From positions 2,690,001-2,754,000 of the forward strand of contig NZ_AP024233.1 in assembly GCF_025998535.1 (NCBI RefSeq): a DNA stretch of 64,000 bases, given 5' to 3'. This document shows, piece by piece, positions 27,792 through 38,615 of this stretch (the first letter of the stretch is position 1; each line of letters opens with the position of its first letter). The stretch comes from Desulfolithobacter dissulfuricans (GTDB taxonomy: Bacteria; Desulfobacterota; Desulfobulbia; Desulfobulbales; Desulfobulbaceae). Under the pieces are notes generated by a model that made no database searches, was not told the origin of the DNA, and was given only the letters and a program-made list of their open reading frames with translations. The translations under genes and the position numbers were made by a program.

Positions 27792-28508
27792 ATGACCGCC
27801 TTCGGCTATCTGTTTATAGATATAGAGAAAAGATTCAGGGTACCCGTAGCTGACCAGCAGCAGGTCATTGAACAGTACAGCCAACAGCTTGGCCTGAGCG
27901 TGGACCAGTTTTTCATCGAGCAGAACAGTTCGGCCCGACGTCCCTTTGGTGAGCGGGACGAGGGGCATCGGCTGCTGCAGATATGTCAGGCCGACGACAT
28001 GATCATCGTGGCCCGTGCCGACATGGTCTTCTCACGGGCCACGGAAGGAGTACGGCTGATCCGCCGCCTGAAGAAACAGGGGATCTCACTGCACATTGCG
28101 GAACTGGAAGGGGATATTGTCAAACCCCAGGAGCGGAAACTGGTTATCTCCACCGGGATCGCCGACCTGGTCGCCACCCTGCTCGAGCGCCTTGCCCAAC
28201 GGGAGCGATCCGGCCAGAGCGCCGCCATCCGTCATGCCAAGAAGATACAGCAGAAGCAGGGCCGCTACCTGGGCGGGCCCGTACCCTTTGGCTGGCAGGT
28301 GAACGGGGAGGGACGACTGGAAGAACACGGGGAGGAACAGCTCATCATCGAAGAGATGATGGCCATGCGGGCCGACCGGTGGTCGTATCGGGACATCGCC
28401 CGGCAGATGAAGGAAAAACATGGGCTGGGTTTTTCCCACGAGGGGATCCGCAAGATCCTGGCCTCCAACCAGACCCGCAGGGAAGAGATGGCCCGGCGGG
28501 CCGACTGA
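27792..28508 (+). CDS. Serine-recombinase-like protein without catalytic residues
   Basis: Shaped like a resolvase/invertase: N-terminal catalytic fold (about 1-140), long helix (LLERLAQRERSGQSAAIRHA), then a recombinase domain (GRYLGGPVPFGWQV) and an HTH-like end (SYRDIARQM, FSHEGIRKIL). The usual YxRVS with the nucleophilic serine aligns with YLFID (residues 6-10), so Ser is Asp and the preceding Arg is Phe. The DRLxRS block aligns with ADMVFSR and has lost its arginines. It is therefore likely inactive as a recombinase and may be a DNA-binding regulator. A palindrome lies just upstream. No att sites or cargo are seen. 238 aa. Confidence 0.75.
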   Translation: MTAFGYLFIDIEKRFRVPVADQQQVIEQYSQQLGLSVDQFFIEQNSSARRPFGERDEGHRLLQICQADDMIIVARADMVFSRATEGVRLIRRLKKQGISLHIAELEGDIVKPQERKLVISTGIADLVATLLERLAQRERSGQSAAIRHAKKIQQKQGRYLGGPVPFGWQVNGEGRLEEHGEEQLIIEEMMAMRADRWSYRDIARQMKEKHGLGFSHEGIRKILASNQTRREEMARRAD

Positions 28509-28653
28509 AAAAGCGGATCACGGCTGGAACGAGTGCCGGTCCAGCCATGTGTATTCTCGAATTTGAGCGCGGAATGTTCCCGGACAGACCGCAGGCCACA
28601 GGTACAGGTCTTATCTATACCAAGGCACTACCTGCAAAGAGTGGTTTGAGAAA

Positions 28654-30108
28654 TCACTGCAGAAACTGCTCGTTGGTCCAGATCTTGGCATGCTGCTGAA
28701 CAAAGGCAAGCCAGTCGGCAAGCAGACGGCTCTGCGCCGATGCCTGGAGCTGCTCGCGGAGTTTTTCCTGTTCCTGCCCGTCCAGTGGCTTGTCCGACTG
28801 ACGGCGCTCCTTGACCGCAAAGACATAATAGGAGTCGCCAACCTCCACCGGACTTTTGGCCAGCTTCTCCCTGGCCGGCAGGGCAAAGGCCTCCCGGACC
28901 ACAGGCAGGGGCGGAGTTGTCCCGCCCTGGAGGGTGGCCCGCTTGAAAAATCCGGACTCCTGTATTTTCACACCGGTTCCTGCTGGTAGCTGCCCTTTTT
29001 CGGTGGCCTTCCTTAGAAAATCTTCAGCTGCCTTTCTGGCCAGGTCAGCAGCCCTGTCTTTCCGGTAATCAGCCACCACCCGGTCCCGGACCTCATTCAG
29101 TTCCGGCACGGCCGCCTCCTGTATGTCGGCAACGTAGAGGATGGCAAAACCGTTTTTCAGTTCCACCAGCGAGCTGAGCTCACCTTTTTTCAGGCGAAAG
29201 GCCTTTTCAAGAAAGGACGGATCCGACACCACACCGGCCGGTGGCTGGCTGCGGGAGAAATAGTCGGTGACCTGAACCTTCTCCTTGCCAAGGTTTTCAT
29301 ACTTGTCGATGCTGCCGGCCCTGATGATCTCTTCATAGGCAGTGGAGGCCTGTTTGAAGGCCTCGCTCTTGTTCCCTGCGCCCTCCCCTTCGATGGCCTT
29401 CACCGGAAAGTAGAGATATTTCAGTTTGACCTTGGGCTCCTGACGATACTCTTCCTTATGTTGTTCATACCAGGGGGCAAGATCCCCATCGTTCACCTGC
29501 ACCTGGTCGACAAAATCCTCCGGTTTGAACACCGCGTAGTCAAGCCGGACCTCCTCACCGAGAAAGTCAAGCCAGACCTGGAACTCGGTATCAGGGACCA
29601 CGGCAAACGAGATCACCGCATTGGTTACCCGGTCGGCCAGCATGTCCCGCTGCAGTCCCTTTTCGTAGGAAGAGGGGCTCAGCCGGTTCTGGGCAAGCAG
29701 ATCCTTGTAGCGCTGGAGACTGAAGTGGCCGTTTTCATGAAACACGTCCATGTTTTTAATGGCCTCCTGGGTGGCCAGCTTGGACAACCGGATCCCCATG
29801 GCCTCCCCACCCTGCCGCAGCAGCTCGGCCCGGATCATCTGCAGCATCACCTGCCGCTTGATACCCAGCTGCTCGAGCAAACCCGGCGGCAGAGCGCCGC
29901 CGAACTGCTGACGATACTGCTCCACGGTTCGATCGTAGTTGCGCTGGAAATCCTGCAGCGAGATCTCCTCGCCATTGACCACGGCGATGGAATTTCGCTT
30001 GTTGGTCATGTTGGTTCCCACGCCCCAGAAGATAAAGACGATGGCTATGATCAGCACCAGGCCCTGGATCAGGGTTGACTGGGCCTGTCTTCGTAAGATG
30101 CTCAGCAT
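28654..30108 (-). CDS. PpiD-like membrane-anchored peptidyl-prolyl isomerase/foldase
   Basis: Periplasmic foldase with a single N-terminal transmembrane helix (about residues 14-33, LIQGLVLIIAIVFIFWGVG region), a SurA-like chaperone domain (VNGEEISLQDFQRNYD start) and one parvulin-type domain (about 250-370). At 484 aa it is shorter than E. coli PpiD (623). The chain continues to a C-terminal chaperone helix bundle. It would act on proteins leaving the Sec translocon. It stands alone, convergent with the recombinase-like gene. Confidence 0.85.
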   Translation of the reverse strand: MLSILRRQAQSTLIQGLVLIIAIVFIFWGVGTNMTNKRNSIAVVNGEEISLQDFQRNYDRTVEQYRQQFGGALPPGLLEQLGIKRQVMLQMIRAELLRQGGEAMGIRLSKLATQEAIKNMDVFHENGHFSLQRYKDLLAQNRLSPSSYEKGLQRDMLADRVTNAVISFAVVPDTEFQVWLDFLGEEVRLDYAVFKPEDFVDQVQVNDGDLAPWYEQHKEEYRQEPKVKLKYLYFPVKAIEGEGAGNKSEAFKQASTAYEEIIRAGSIDKYENLGKEKVQVTDYFSRSQPPAGVVSDPSFLEKAFRLKKGELSSLVELKNGFAILYVADIQEAAVPELNEVRDRVVADYRKDRAADLARKAAEDFLRKATEKGQLPAGTGVKIQESGFFKRATLQGGTTPPLPVVREAFALPAREKLAKSPVEVGDSYYVFAVKERRQSDKPLDGQEQEKLREQLQASAQSRLLADWLAFVQQHAKIWTNEQFLQ

Positions 30109-30264
30109 TATTGTATGGCTCCTGCAATATCGATAATAGCGTCCAGCCCGGACCGTAACCGGTATAATTACCCTGATTTCGTGTCACCTTACCAGTAAAA
30201 AATGCACACCTCCCTGCCCTGCGTCTATGATTGGCTCCTCATTCAAAAAAAAGAGAGGGTCAAC

Positions 30265-30293
30265 TTGACAAACAGCCAGCCCTATAGTATTAA
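30265..30293 (+). promoter_or_regulatory. Sigma-70-type promoter of dsrC
   Basis: TTGACA (30265-30270), a 17-nt spacer and TATTAA (30288-30293). It lies about 70 nt before the dsrC start and is the best-formed promoter in this part of the window. Confidence 0.65.
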
Positions 30294-30362
30294 AATTTTG
30301 TTTTATGTTACAGGGGATAAACTGAATCAATTCATATTACTTTGCCGCAAGGAGGACTAACC

Positions 30363-30683
30363 ATGGCAACTATTGAGTTCAATGGAAAAACCTACGAGGT
30401 AGACGAGGACGGCTTCCTGACCAAGGGAACCGAAGAATGGGACGAGAACTGGGTCGAGTACGTCAAGAGCGTAGAAGGCATCAGCGAACTGACCGATGAG
30501 CATCGCAAAGTGATCGACGCCCTGCAGGAGTACTACAAGAAGAACGGTATCGCTCCAATGGTACGTATCCTCTCCAAGACCACCGGCTTCCCGCTGAAGC
30601 GCATTTACGAGCTGTTCCCGTCCGGACCGGGCAAGGGAGCCTGTAAGATGGCTGGTCTGCCCAAACCGACCGGTTGCGTCTGA
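30363..30683 (+). CDS. dsrC: Dissimilatory sulfite reductase-associated protein DsrC
   Basis: Small sulfur-carrying protein that works with DsrAB and the DsrMKJOP membrane complex in sulfite reduction; its two cysteines form a trisulfide with the sulfite-derived sulfur. It is 106 aa with the C-terminal arm intact: C94 (GKGACKM) and the penultimate C105 (KPTGCV), 11 residues apart as in true DsrC rather than TusE. AAGGAGG precedes the ATG at 30363. It has its own promoter and terminator and is not beside dsrAB, which is usual in sulfate reducers and supports high expression. Confidence 0.96.
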   Translation: MATIEFNGKTYEVDEDGFLTKGTEEWDENWVEYVKSVEGISELTDEHRKVIDALQEYYKKNGIAPMVRILSKTTGFPLKRIYELFPSGPGKGACKMAGLPKPTGCV

Positions 30684-30713
30684 TTCGTAGACGATCCATC
30701 GTTTATGATACGA

Positions 30714-30749
30714 GGAAGGTTGTCCTGGCTGGCAACCTTCCTTTTTTTT
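30714..30749 (+). terminator. Intrinsic terminator of dsrC
   Basis: GGAAGGTTG (30714-30722) pairs with CAACCTTCC (30733-30741), followed by eight T. A strong terminator. Confidence 0.92.
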
Positions 30750-30785
30750 ATGTCCGGACCGCTCTACCTGGTATGGACCGTGGTG

Positions 30786-31553
30786 TCAGTCCGGCGCCAC
30801 CAGTCCGGCCAGCAGCTCCTCGTGCACCTGCGCCACCAGTCGGTTGTAATCGTCCTGGGTTAACCTGCTGCCCCGCAGCCCCCCGCGGAGATTGATTTCA
30901 GACAGCCATACCTCGCCACTCCCGGATACCAGCAGATCCACATGGGCATAGGGAAATCCAGCCCGGGCCATGACCTCCCGACACAGCTTCTCTTCGCCCT
31001 CCGACAGCTGCCAGCGCCGGCCAACCCCGCCACAGTGCAGGTTATGGCGGAAGTTATCCGGATTATACCGCTCGTAGGCATCCACGGTTTCCCCCAGCAA
31101 CACCACCCGGACATCGCGACAGTCGCGGATAAAGGGCTGCACCACAAAGGGATAGGCCAGGGCGCCGAGTACGGCCTGGGTAACCACCTCTTCGATACCC
31201 TGAAACCAGAGGATGCCCTGGCCCCCGTTGGCGCGGTCGAGCTTGCACACCACCTCGCCCAGTCCTTCCCTGCCCCAGCAGCTGACCGCCTCCATGAGAT
31301 CGTGCCGGTCATGGATCGCCCGGGTTCCCGGCACCATATATCGGCCAAGCAGCCGGGCCTGGAGGATCTTGGAACGGCTGCAGACCTGGGCCAGGGCCGA
31401 GGGGATCAGATGGACAGAGCGGGCAGCGAGATCCAGAAGCAGCAACTCCTCGCCGGGCCGCATGCGGACCCGCCCGACAACGACGTCACCGCTGCCCAGC
31501 TCCTCATAAAGCTTAAGGAGGGTCTGGTTATCCCTGACGATCCGCCGGTCCAC
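30786..31553 (-). CDS. ATP-grasp family protein (RimK-like)
   Basis: Predicted carboxylate-amine ligase. ATP-grasp features are visible in the middle: VVCKLDRANGGQGILWF (lysine and glycine loop), VVQPFIRDCRDVRVVLLG and a metal-binding SEINLRGGLRG near the end. At 255 aa it is RimK/LysX-like in size, but the substrate is unknown. The start is a GTG at 31553 that overlaps the stop of the Zn-ribbon gene by one base (TAGTG), so the two are translated together. No obvious peptide substrate is encoded nearby. Confidence 0.8.
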   Translation of the reverse strand: MDRRIVRDNQTLLKLYEELGSGDVVVGRVRMRPGEELLLLDLAARSVHLIPSALAQVCSRSKILQARLLGRYMVPGTRAIHDRHDLMEAVSCWGREGLGEVVCKLDRANGGQGILWFQGIEEVVTQAVLGALAYPFVVQPFIRDCRDVRVVLLGETVDAYERYNPDNFRHNLHCGGVGRRWQLSEGEEKLCREVMARAGFPYAHVDLLVSGSGEVWLSEINLRGGLRGSRLTQDDYNRLVAQVHEELLAGLVAPD

Positions 31554-31804
31554 TAAAAGATCATCTCCAGGAAATGACTGTGAAAGCGACTGAGATCGGC
31601 ATTACAGTTGCCGCAGAACAGATGGATCTCTCCATGGATCTCGGTGTCATTTTCCCGGGGAGTGAAACTCCCGTCCATGTTCTGCACATAATGGGTCGTC
31701 ACCACCACATCCTCGGCCACCTCGACAAAATCCTTGTCGTTACCGCAGTGGGGACAACTGATCCGGCCGGCCGGCTGTCCCGAAGGAACCTGTACTTTAC
31801 TCAT
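31553..31804 (-). CDS. Small Zn-ribbon protein, 83 aa
   Basis: Two cysteine pairs form a probable Zn-ribbon: CPHC at about 17-20 and CGNC at about 64-67. The sequence between has beta-strand character. Function unknown. It is coupled to the downstream ATP-grasp gene by a one-base overlap, which hints at a joint role. The ATG at 31804 follows an in-frame-free gap after the acylphosphatase gene. Confidence 0.78.
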   Translation of the reverse strand: MSKVQVPSGQPAGRISCPHCGNDKDFVEVAEDVVVTTHYVQNMDGSFTPRENDTEIHGEIHLFCGNCNADLSRFHSHFLEMIF

Positions 31805-31821
31805 CTGTTATCCCTGAAAAA

Positions 31822-32102
31822 TCAATACCTGATATGAAAACCGCCCAACTCACCCGGTACAGGTGCAGTTTCCTCAAACTCAACCGCCGAGACCATGGAC
31901 AGGGGCGAGCCGACATGGAGCCAGTCAAGCATCTGACCGACCTTGTCCTCGTCCCCCTGGAACATCACCTCCACCGTACCATCGGCAACATTGCGTACCC
32001 AGCCTTCCAGGCCCAGCTCAAGGGCTTTCTGCCGGGTATGATCCCGAAAAAAAACGCCCTGAACCCGCCCGTGCACCCTGGCATGTATCCGTTTTTCAGC
32101 CA

Positions 32103-32103
<1 letters not shown>
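31822..32103 (-). CDS. acyP: Acylphosphatase
   Basis: Hydrolyses acyl phosphates. At 93 aa it is full length, with the phosphate-binding loop VHGRVQGVFFRDHTRQKA (R at about 15-23) and the catalytic Asn in GWVRNVADGTVEV. Two overlapping ATGs occur. GGAGG is 6 nt before the one at 32103, which is preferred over 32106. It overlaps the corrected ligA stop by one base, so the genes are coupled. Confidence 0.93.
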
Positions 32104-34313
<2,210 letters not shown>

Positions 34314-34467
34314 GACACACCTCATTTTTTTTCCTGTTTACTGTGAAATTTCAAACTGTTTGCATTCTATCAGGATTTCGTTTTGAAGTCGATCAGGTTT
34401 TTGTGATATACATTGAGTGTATCCAATCTTTTCCATCCCCATCTTTCCTCTTTCCTGGAGTAGTGTC

Positions 34468-35481
34468 ATGCATATCATCGTCACCGGCGGCGCCGGTTAT
34501 ATCGGCTCCCACACCTGTCTGGAGCTGCTGGAGGCCGGCCATCGGGTCACGGTCCTCGACAACCTCTGCAATTCCAGTCGGGAAGCCCTGCACCGGGTTG
34601 AAGAACTGACCGGTCAGGCCATCCGTTTTTTCGAGGCCGACCTGCTGAACCCCGATGAGGTGGAGATGGTGTTTCGCGCGAGCCCGGATACCGATGCGGT
34701 CATCCATTTCGCCGGCCTCAAGGCAGTGGGCGAATCCGTGCAGCAGCCGCTTCGCTATTACCACAACAACATCACCGGCACCCTCAACCTCTGTCAGGTC
34801 ATGCAGGACCAGGGCGTCAAGAACATTGTCTTCAGCTCGTCGGCCACGGTGTACGGCGACCCGGCCACGGTTCCCATCCGCGAAGATTTTCCGCTCTCGT
34901 GCACCAACCCCTACGGCAGGACCAAGCTGATGATCGAGGATATCCTCCGCGACCTGCATGTGGCCGATCCGGAGTGGAACGTCGCCCTGCTGCGCTACTT
35001 CAACCCGGTGGGAGCGCACAAGAGCGGCCGTATCGGCGAGGATCCCGGCGGTATTCCCAACAACCTCATGCCCTACATCTCTCAGGTGGCGGTGGGCAAA
35101 CTCGAGGAACTGGCCGTCTATGGTGACGATTACCCGACCCACGACGGCACCGGAGTCCGGGACTACATCCATGTGGTGGATCTTGCCCTTGGGCATATCA
35201 AGGCCCTGGAAAAACTGGCCCAAAAGCCAGGAGTCGTCACCTACAACCTGGGTACGGGCCAGGGATATTCGGTCCTGGACATGGTACAGGCCTTTGAAAA
35301 GGCCTCGGGCAGAAAGATAGCCTATCGTATCACCGACCGAAGACCCGGCGACATTGCCCGCTGTTTCGCCGATCCCGGCCTGGCTGAAAAAGAACTGGGA
35401 TGGAAGGCAACGCGCTCCATCGATGAAATGTGCGAAGACACCTGGCGCTGGCAATCGATGAATCCCAGGGGCTACCGCTGA
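34468..35481 (+). CDS. galE: UDP-glucose 4-epimerase
   Basis: Interconverts UDP-glucose and UDP-galactose for cell-surface polysaccharides. The N-terminal NAD motif is GGAGYIGSH at residues 7-15. The catalytic serine is in FSSSATVYG and the YxxxK in NPYGRTK, followed by the family motif RYFNPVGAH. At 337 aa it is the normal size. GGAG lies before the ATG at 34468, so the earlier ATG at 34417 is not used. Confidence 0.94.
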   Translation: MHIIVTGGAGYIGSHTCLELLEAGHRVTVLDNLCNSSREALHRVEELTGQAIRFFEADLLNPDEVEMVFRASPDTDAVIHFAGLKAVGESVQQPLRYYHNNITGTLNLCQVMQDQGVKNIVFSSSATVYGDPATVPIREDFPLSCTNPYGRTKLMIEDILRDLHVADPEWNVALLRYFNPVGAHKSGRIGEDPGGIPNNLMPYISQVAVGKLEELAVYGDDYPTHDGTGVRDYIHVVDLALGHIKALEKLAQKPGVVTYNLGTGQGYSVLDMVQAFEKASGRKIAYRITDRRPGDIARCFADPGLAEKELGWKATRSIDEMCEDTWRWQSMNPRGYR

Positions 35482-35624
35482 AAATGTGGTACCTGAGAAA
35501 GGTCAACCACCTCTTTTTTCTTCCTTTTCTGTAAAACAATGATTAGTGTACACACAATACATCCTGCTACCCGGACCGGCAGAGCCCGGTTTTAAGATCC
35601 ACCATCCCACAGAGGAGGGCGCCG

Positions 35625-35840
35625 ATGAAAAAACATGTTGAAATGATCTGTGTGTCGGACATGGAAGGGTTTGACAGGGAGTTGTATGAAAAATCCAAAA
35701 AGAAACTGGCCAAGCACCTGGCCCGTTTTGGCTGGAAGCTCGAAGACTGTGTTTATGAAGAAGGGGACAAGGTGTATTCCTGCAAACCCGCCGCCATCTG
35801 GTTTCTGACCCCTGATTTCCCCACCGACGACTGGGATTGA
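35625..35840 (+). CDS. Small hypothetical protein, 71 aa
   Basis: Not recognised. Basic N-terminal half (ELYEKSKKKLAKHLARFGW) and an acidic tail ending PTDDWD; one Cys in EDCVY and one in SCKPA. No signal peptide or membrane helix. A clear GAGGAGG site precedes the ATG. It stands alone between galE and the ABC transporter. Confidence 0.65.
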   Translation: MKKHVEMICVSDMEGFDRELYEKSKKKLAKHLARFGWKLEDCVYEEGDKVYSCKPAAIWFLTPDFPTDDWD

Positions 35841-36208
35841 GCGTACAGCTGCTTTTTCCTGCCGGGCCATCCCCGGATGGCCCGCAGACCCGCCCCTTAT
35901 CATCCCGTCTTTCTGCTCACCGGATCCGGTCCGTCAAACGGTTCCGCCCACCTTCTGATCAGAGTGTTCCGCAGACCCGGCCAAAGCCCCCGGGAATGGT
36001 TCCTGAACCCCGGAATCCGTGCCGTGAAAATTATTGTTTCCTTATTATCCAACAACAAAGGTATTCTTCACAATAAAATTGACAAAGAGCGGTATTTAGG
36101 TACTATCGTCAACCTGTTGGCCTGCCTGCGGCCCCGGATTTGCGCGTCCAGAGCCAGGACCGGGACCGGGCGGAAAAGGATCTCAAGTCACCGATGAACG
36201 GAGGACCC
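35841..36208. other. Gene-free stretch with hairpin and liv promoter
   Basis: A 10-bp perfect stem with a 2-nt loop (CGGGCCATCC/GGATGGCCCG, 35863-35884) lies after the small gene; no T-tract follows it. A promoter-like pair lies further on: TTGACA at 36079-36084, 16 nt, and TACTAT at 36101-36106, about 100 nt before the first transporter gene. Confidence 0.6.
36079..36106 (+). promoter_or_regulatory. Candidate promoter of the ABC transporter operon
   Basis: TTGACA with a 16-nt spacer and TACTAT (4 of 6 bases). No operator was recognised near it. Confidence 0.55.
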
Positions 36209-37375
36209 ATGCACAGACTGATTCTCGCAATAACCCTTCTGCTCTTTTCCGTATCCCTGGCCGTGGCCGGCGAACCGGTCAAGATCGGCATGATCACCAC
36301 CCTGTCCACCAAGGCGGGCTATCTCGGAGAAGATATCCGGGATGGGTTCAAGCTGGCCATTGCCATGGAAAACGGTCGCCTGGGCGGCGTACCGGTGGAG
36401 CTCCTGGTGGATGACGACGGCCGGAAGCCGGAAAAAGGCCGCCAGATAGCCGAGCGGTTCATCAGGCGTGACCGAGCCGATATCCTCACCGGCATCGTGT
36501 TTTCCAACGTGGCCATGGCTGTGGTCCCCAAGGTGGTGCGCCAGGGTATTTTCTATATCAGCCCCAATGCCGGACCTTCCAGACTGGCCGGCCGGGGGTG
36601 CAATCCCAAATACTTCAACGTTGCCTGGCAAAACGATAATCTCTCCGAGGTGGTGGGTCAGTATGTGCAGGACAAGGGGTTTACCAACGTCTACCTGATC
36701 GCGCCCAACTATCCAGCCGGTAAGGATGCCCTGGCCGGATTCAAGCGTTACTACAGGGGACAGATTGCCGGCGAGGTCTATACCACGCTCGGTCAGTCCG
36801 ATTACGCCGCCGAACTGGCCACCCTGCGCGCCGCCAGGCCGGACGCGGTGTTCTTTTTCCTCCCGGGCGGCATGGGAATAAACTTCCTCAAACAGTATGC
36901 CCAGGCCGGACTGAAAGATACCATCCCTCTGTTCGGACCGGCCTTTTCCTTTGATGAACGGCTGCTCAAGGCCGTGGGCGAGGCCGCTGTCGGGGTGGTC
37001 AACGGCTCCCAGTGGTCGGTTGACCTGGACACCCCGGCCAACCGAAAGTTCGTTGCCGCCTTCAAAAAAACCTATAACCGGACTCCGACCCTCTATGCCA
37101 GCCAGGGCTATGATGCGGCCCTGTTGATCGGCTCCGCCCTCAGGGCCGTGGATGGCGACATGAGCCGGAAAGACGAATTCCGGGCCGCCCTCAAAAAAGC
37201 TGATTTCCCGACCGTTCGCGGCAAATTCAGGTTCGGCCCCAACAACCATCCCATCCAGGACCTTTATGTCCGCAAAGTGATCCGGGACCAGGAGGGCAAC
37301 TATACCAACCGTATCCTGGAAAAGGTCTTCACGGATCACCAGGATGCCTATGTTGGTGAATGCAGGATGAAATAA
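36209..37375 (+). CDS. Branched-chain amino acid-type ABC transporter substrate-binding protein 1
   Basis: Periplasmic type I binding protein of the LivJ/Peripla_BP_6 family. A signal peptide (residues 1-20, ending AVAGE) is followed by two Rossmann-like lobes: IGMITTLSTKAGYLGE at the start and an interlobe RYYRGQIAGEVYTTLG region in the middle. The ATG at 36209 has GGAGG before it. It is highly similar to the next gene (see findings). With the permeases and ATPases it forms one operon. The ligand is unknown and need not be an amino acid. Confidence 0.9.
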   Translation: MHRLILAITLLLFSVSLAVAGEPVKIGMITTLSTKAGYLGEDIRDGFKLAIAMENGRLGGVPVELLVDDDGRKPEKGRQIAERFIRRDRADILTGIVFSNVAMAVVPKVVRQGIFYISPNAGPSRLAGRGCNPKYFNVAWQNDNLSEVVGQYVQDKGFTNVYLIAPNYPAGKDALAGFKRYYRGQIAGEVYTTLGQSDYAAELATLRAARPDAVFFFLPGGMGINFLKQYAQAGLKDTIPLFGPAFSFDERLLKAVGEAAVGVVNGSQWSVDLDTPANRKFVAAFKKTYNRTPTLYASQGYDAALLIGSALRAVDGDMSRKDEFRAALKKADFPTVRGKFRFGPNNHPIQDLYVRKVIRDQEGNYTNRILEKVFTDHQDAYVGECRMK

Positions 37376-37439
37376 GCGCTACCATCAGGCGGCGGCGTTC
37401 ACGCAGACGACCCCACCCTCCCTTTTACAGGCGGAAAAA

Positions 37440-38609
37440 ATGAGAAAGACATTCGTTCTCGTAATCTGGGCCCTTTTTCTCGTCCCATGGTCTGCCCTGG
37501 CCAGGGATATGAAACCGGTCAAGATCGGCATGATCACCACCCTGTCCACCAAGGCGGGCTACCTGGGGGAAGAGATCCGCGACGGCTTCCAACTGGCCAT
37601 TGATATGGAAGGCGGTCGTCTGGGCGGAATTCCGCTTGAGCTCCTCATCGGCGACGATGGCCGCAGCCCGGAAAAGGGACGCCAGATAGCCCAGCGTTTC
37701 ATCAAGCGGGACAGGGCGCAGATCCTCACCGGTATCGTCTTTTCCAACGTGGCCATGGCCGTGGTCCCCGGGGTGGTACGCCGGGGTATCTTTTATCTCA
37801 GCCCCAACGCCGGCCCCTCCAGGCTGGCCGGCCGGGACTGTCATGAAAATTTTTTCAACGTCTCCTGGCAAAACGACAGCCTCTCCGAGGTAATCGGCCA
37901 GTATGCCACCAACCAGGGCTACAAAAAAGTCTACCTCATTGCTCCCAATTACCTGGCCGGCAAGGACAACATCGCCGGTTTCAAGCGCTACTACAGGGGA
38001 CAGATCGCCGGCGAGGTCTATACTACGCTGGGCCAGGCCGATTATGCGGCGGAAATCGCGGCCCTTCGCGCCGCCCGTCCGGATGCGGTCTACTTCTTTC
38101 TCCCCGGCGGCATGGGGATCAACTTCCTCAAGCAGTATGCCCAGGCCGGACTGCAGGGCGTGATTCCGCTGCTCGGCCCGGCAGCCACTGATGAACGGCT
38201 GCTCCAGGCCGTGGGGCCTGCCGCGGTTGGAGTCATCAACAGCTCCCAGTGGAGCGCTGAATTCGACAATCCGGCCAACAGGGCCTTTGTCGCCGCCTTT
38301 GAAAAAAAATACGGCCGCACCCCCACCCTCTTTGCCAGCCAGGGCTATGATACCGCCCGGCTCATCGGCTCTGCCCTGGCCGCGGTCCATGGGGACCTCT
38401 CGGACAGGGATGGATTCCGGGCCGCCCTGGAAAAAGCGGATTTCGCCAGCGTGCGCGGTTCCTTCCGGTTCGGGCCCAACCATTTTCCGATCCAGGATTT
38501 CTATGTCCGGAAGGTGGTGGCCACCGAGGATGGAGCGGTCCGCAACCGGTTGCTGGGCAAGGTCTTCTCCGGCCACCAGGACGCCTACGCCGCGGAGTGC
38601 AGACGTTAA
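37440..38609 (+). CDS. Branched-chain amino acid-type ABC transporter substrate-binding protein 2 (tandem paralogue)
   Basis: Same architecture as its upstream neighbour: signal peptide (1-21), then VKIGMITTLSTKAGYLGEEIRDG and the rest nearly co-linear, 389 aa. Identity to the first copy is high over the whole length, so a tandem duplication is the simplest origin. A GGCGG-rich site precedes the ATG. Two binding proteins feeding one permease can widen the ligand range. Confidence 0.9.
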   Translation: MRKTFVLVIWALFLVPWSALARDMKPVKIGMITTLSTKAGYLGEEIRDGFQLAIDMEGGRLGGIPLELLIGDDGRSPEKGRQIAQRFIKRDRAQILTGIVFSNVAMAVVPGVVRRGIFYLSPNAGPSRLAGRDCHENFFNVSWQNDSLSEVIGQYATNQGYKKVYLIAPNYLAGKDNIAGFKRYYRGQIAGEVYTTLGQADYAAEIAALRAARPDAVYFFLPGGMGINFLKQYAQAGLQGVIPLLGPAATDERLLQAVGPAAVGVINSSQWSAEFDNPANRAFVAAFEKKYGRTPTLFASQGYDTARLIGSALAAVHGDLSDRDGFRAALEKADFASVRGSFRFGPNHFPIQDFYVRKVVATEDGAVRNRLLGKVFSGHQDAYAAECRR

Positions 38610-38615
38610 GTCGCC

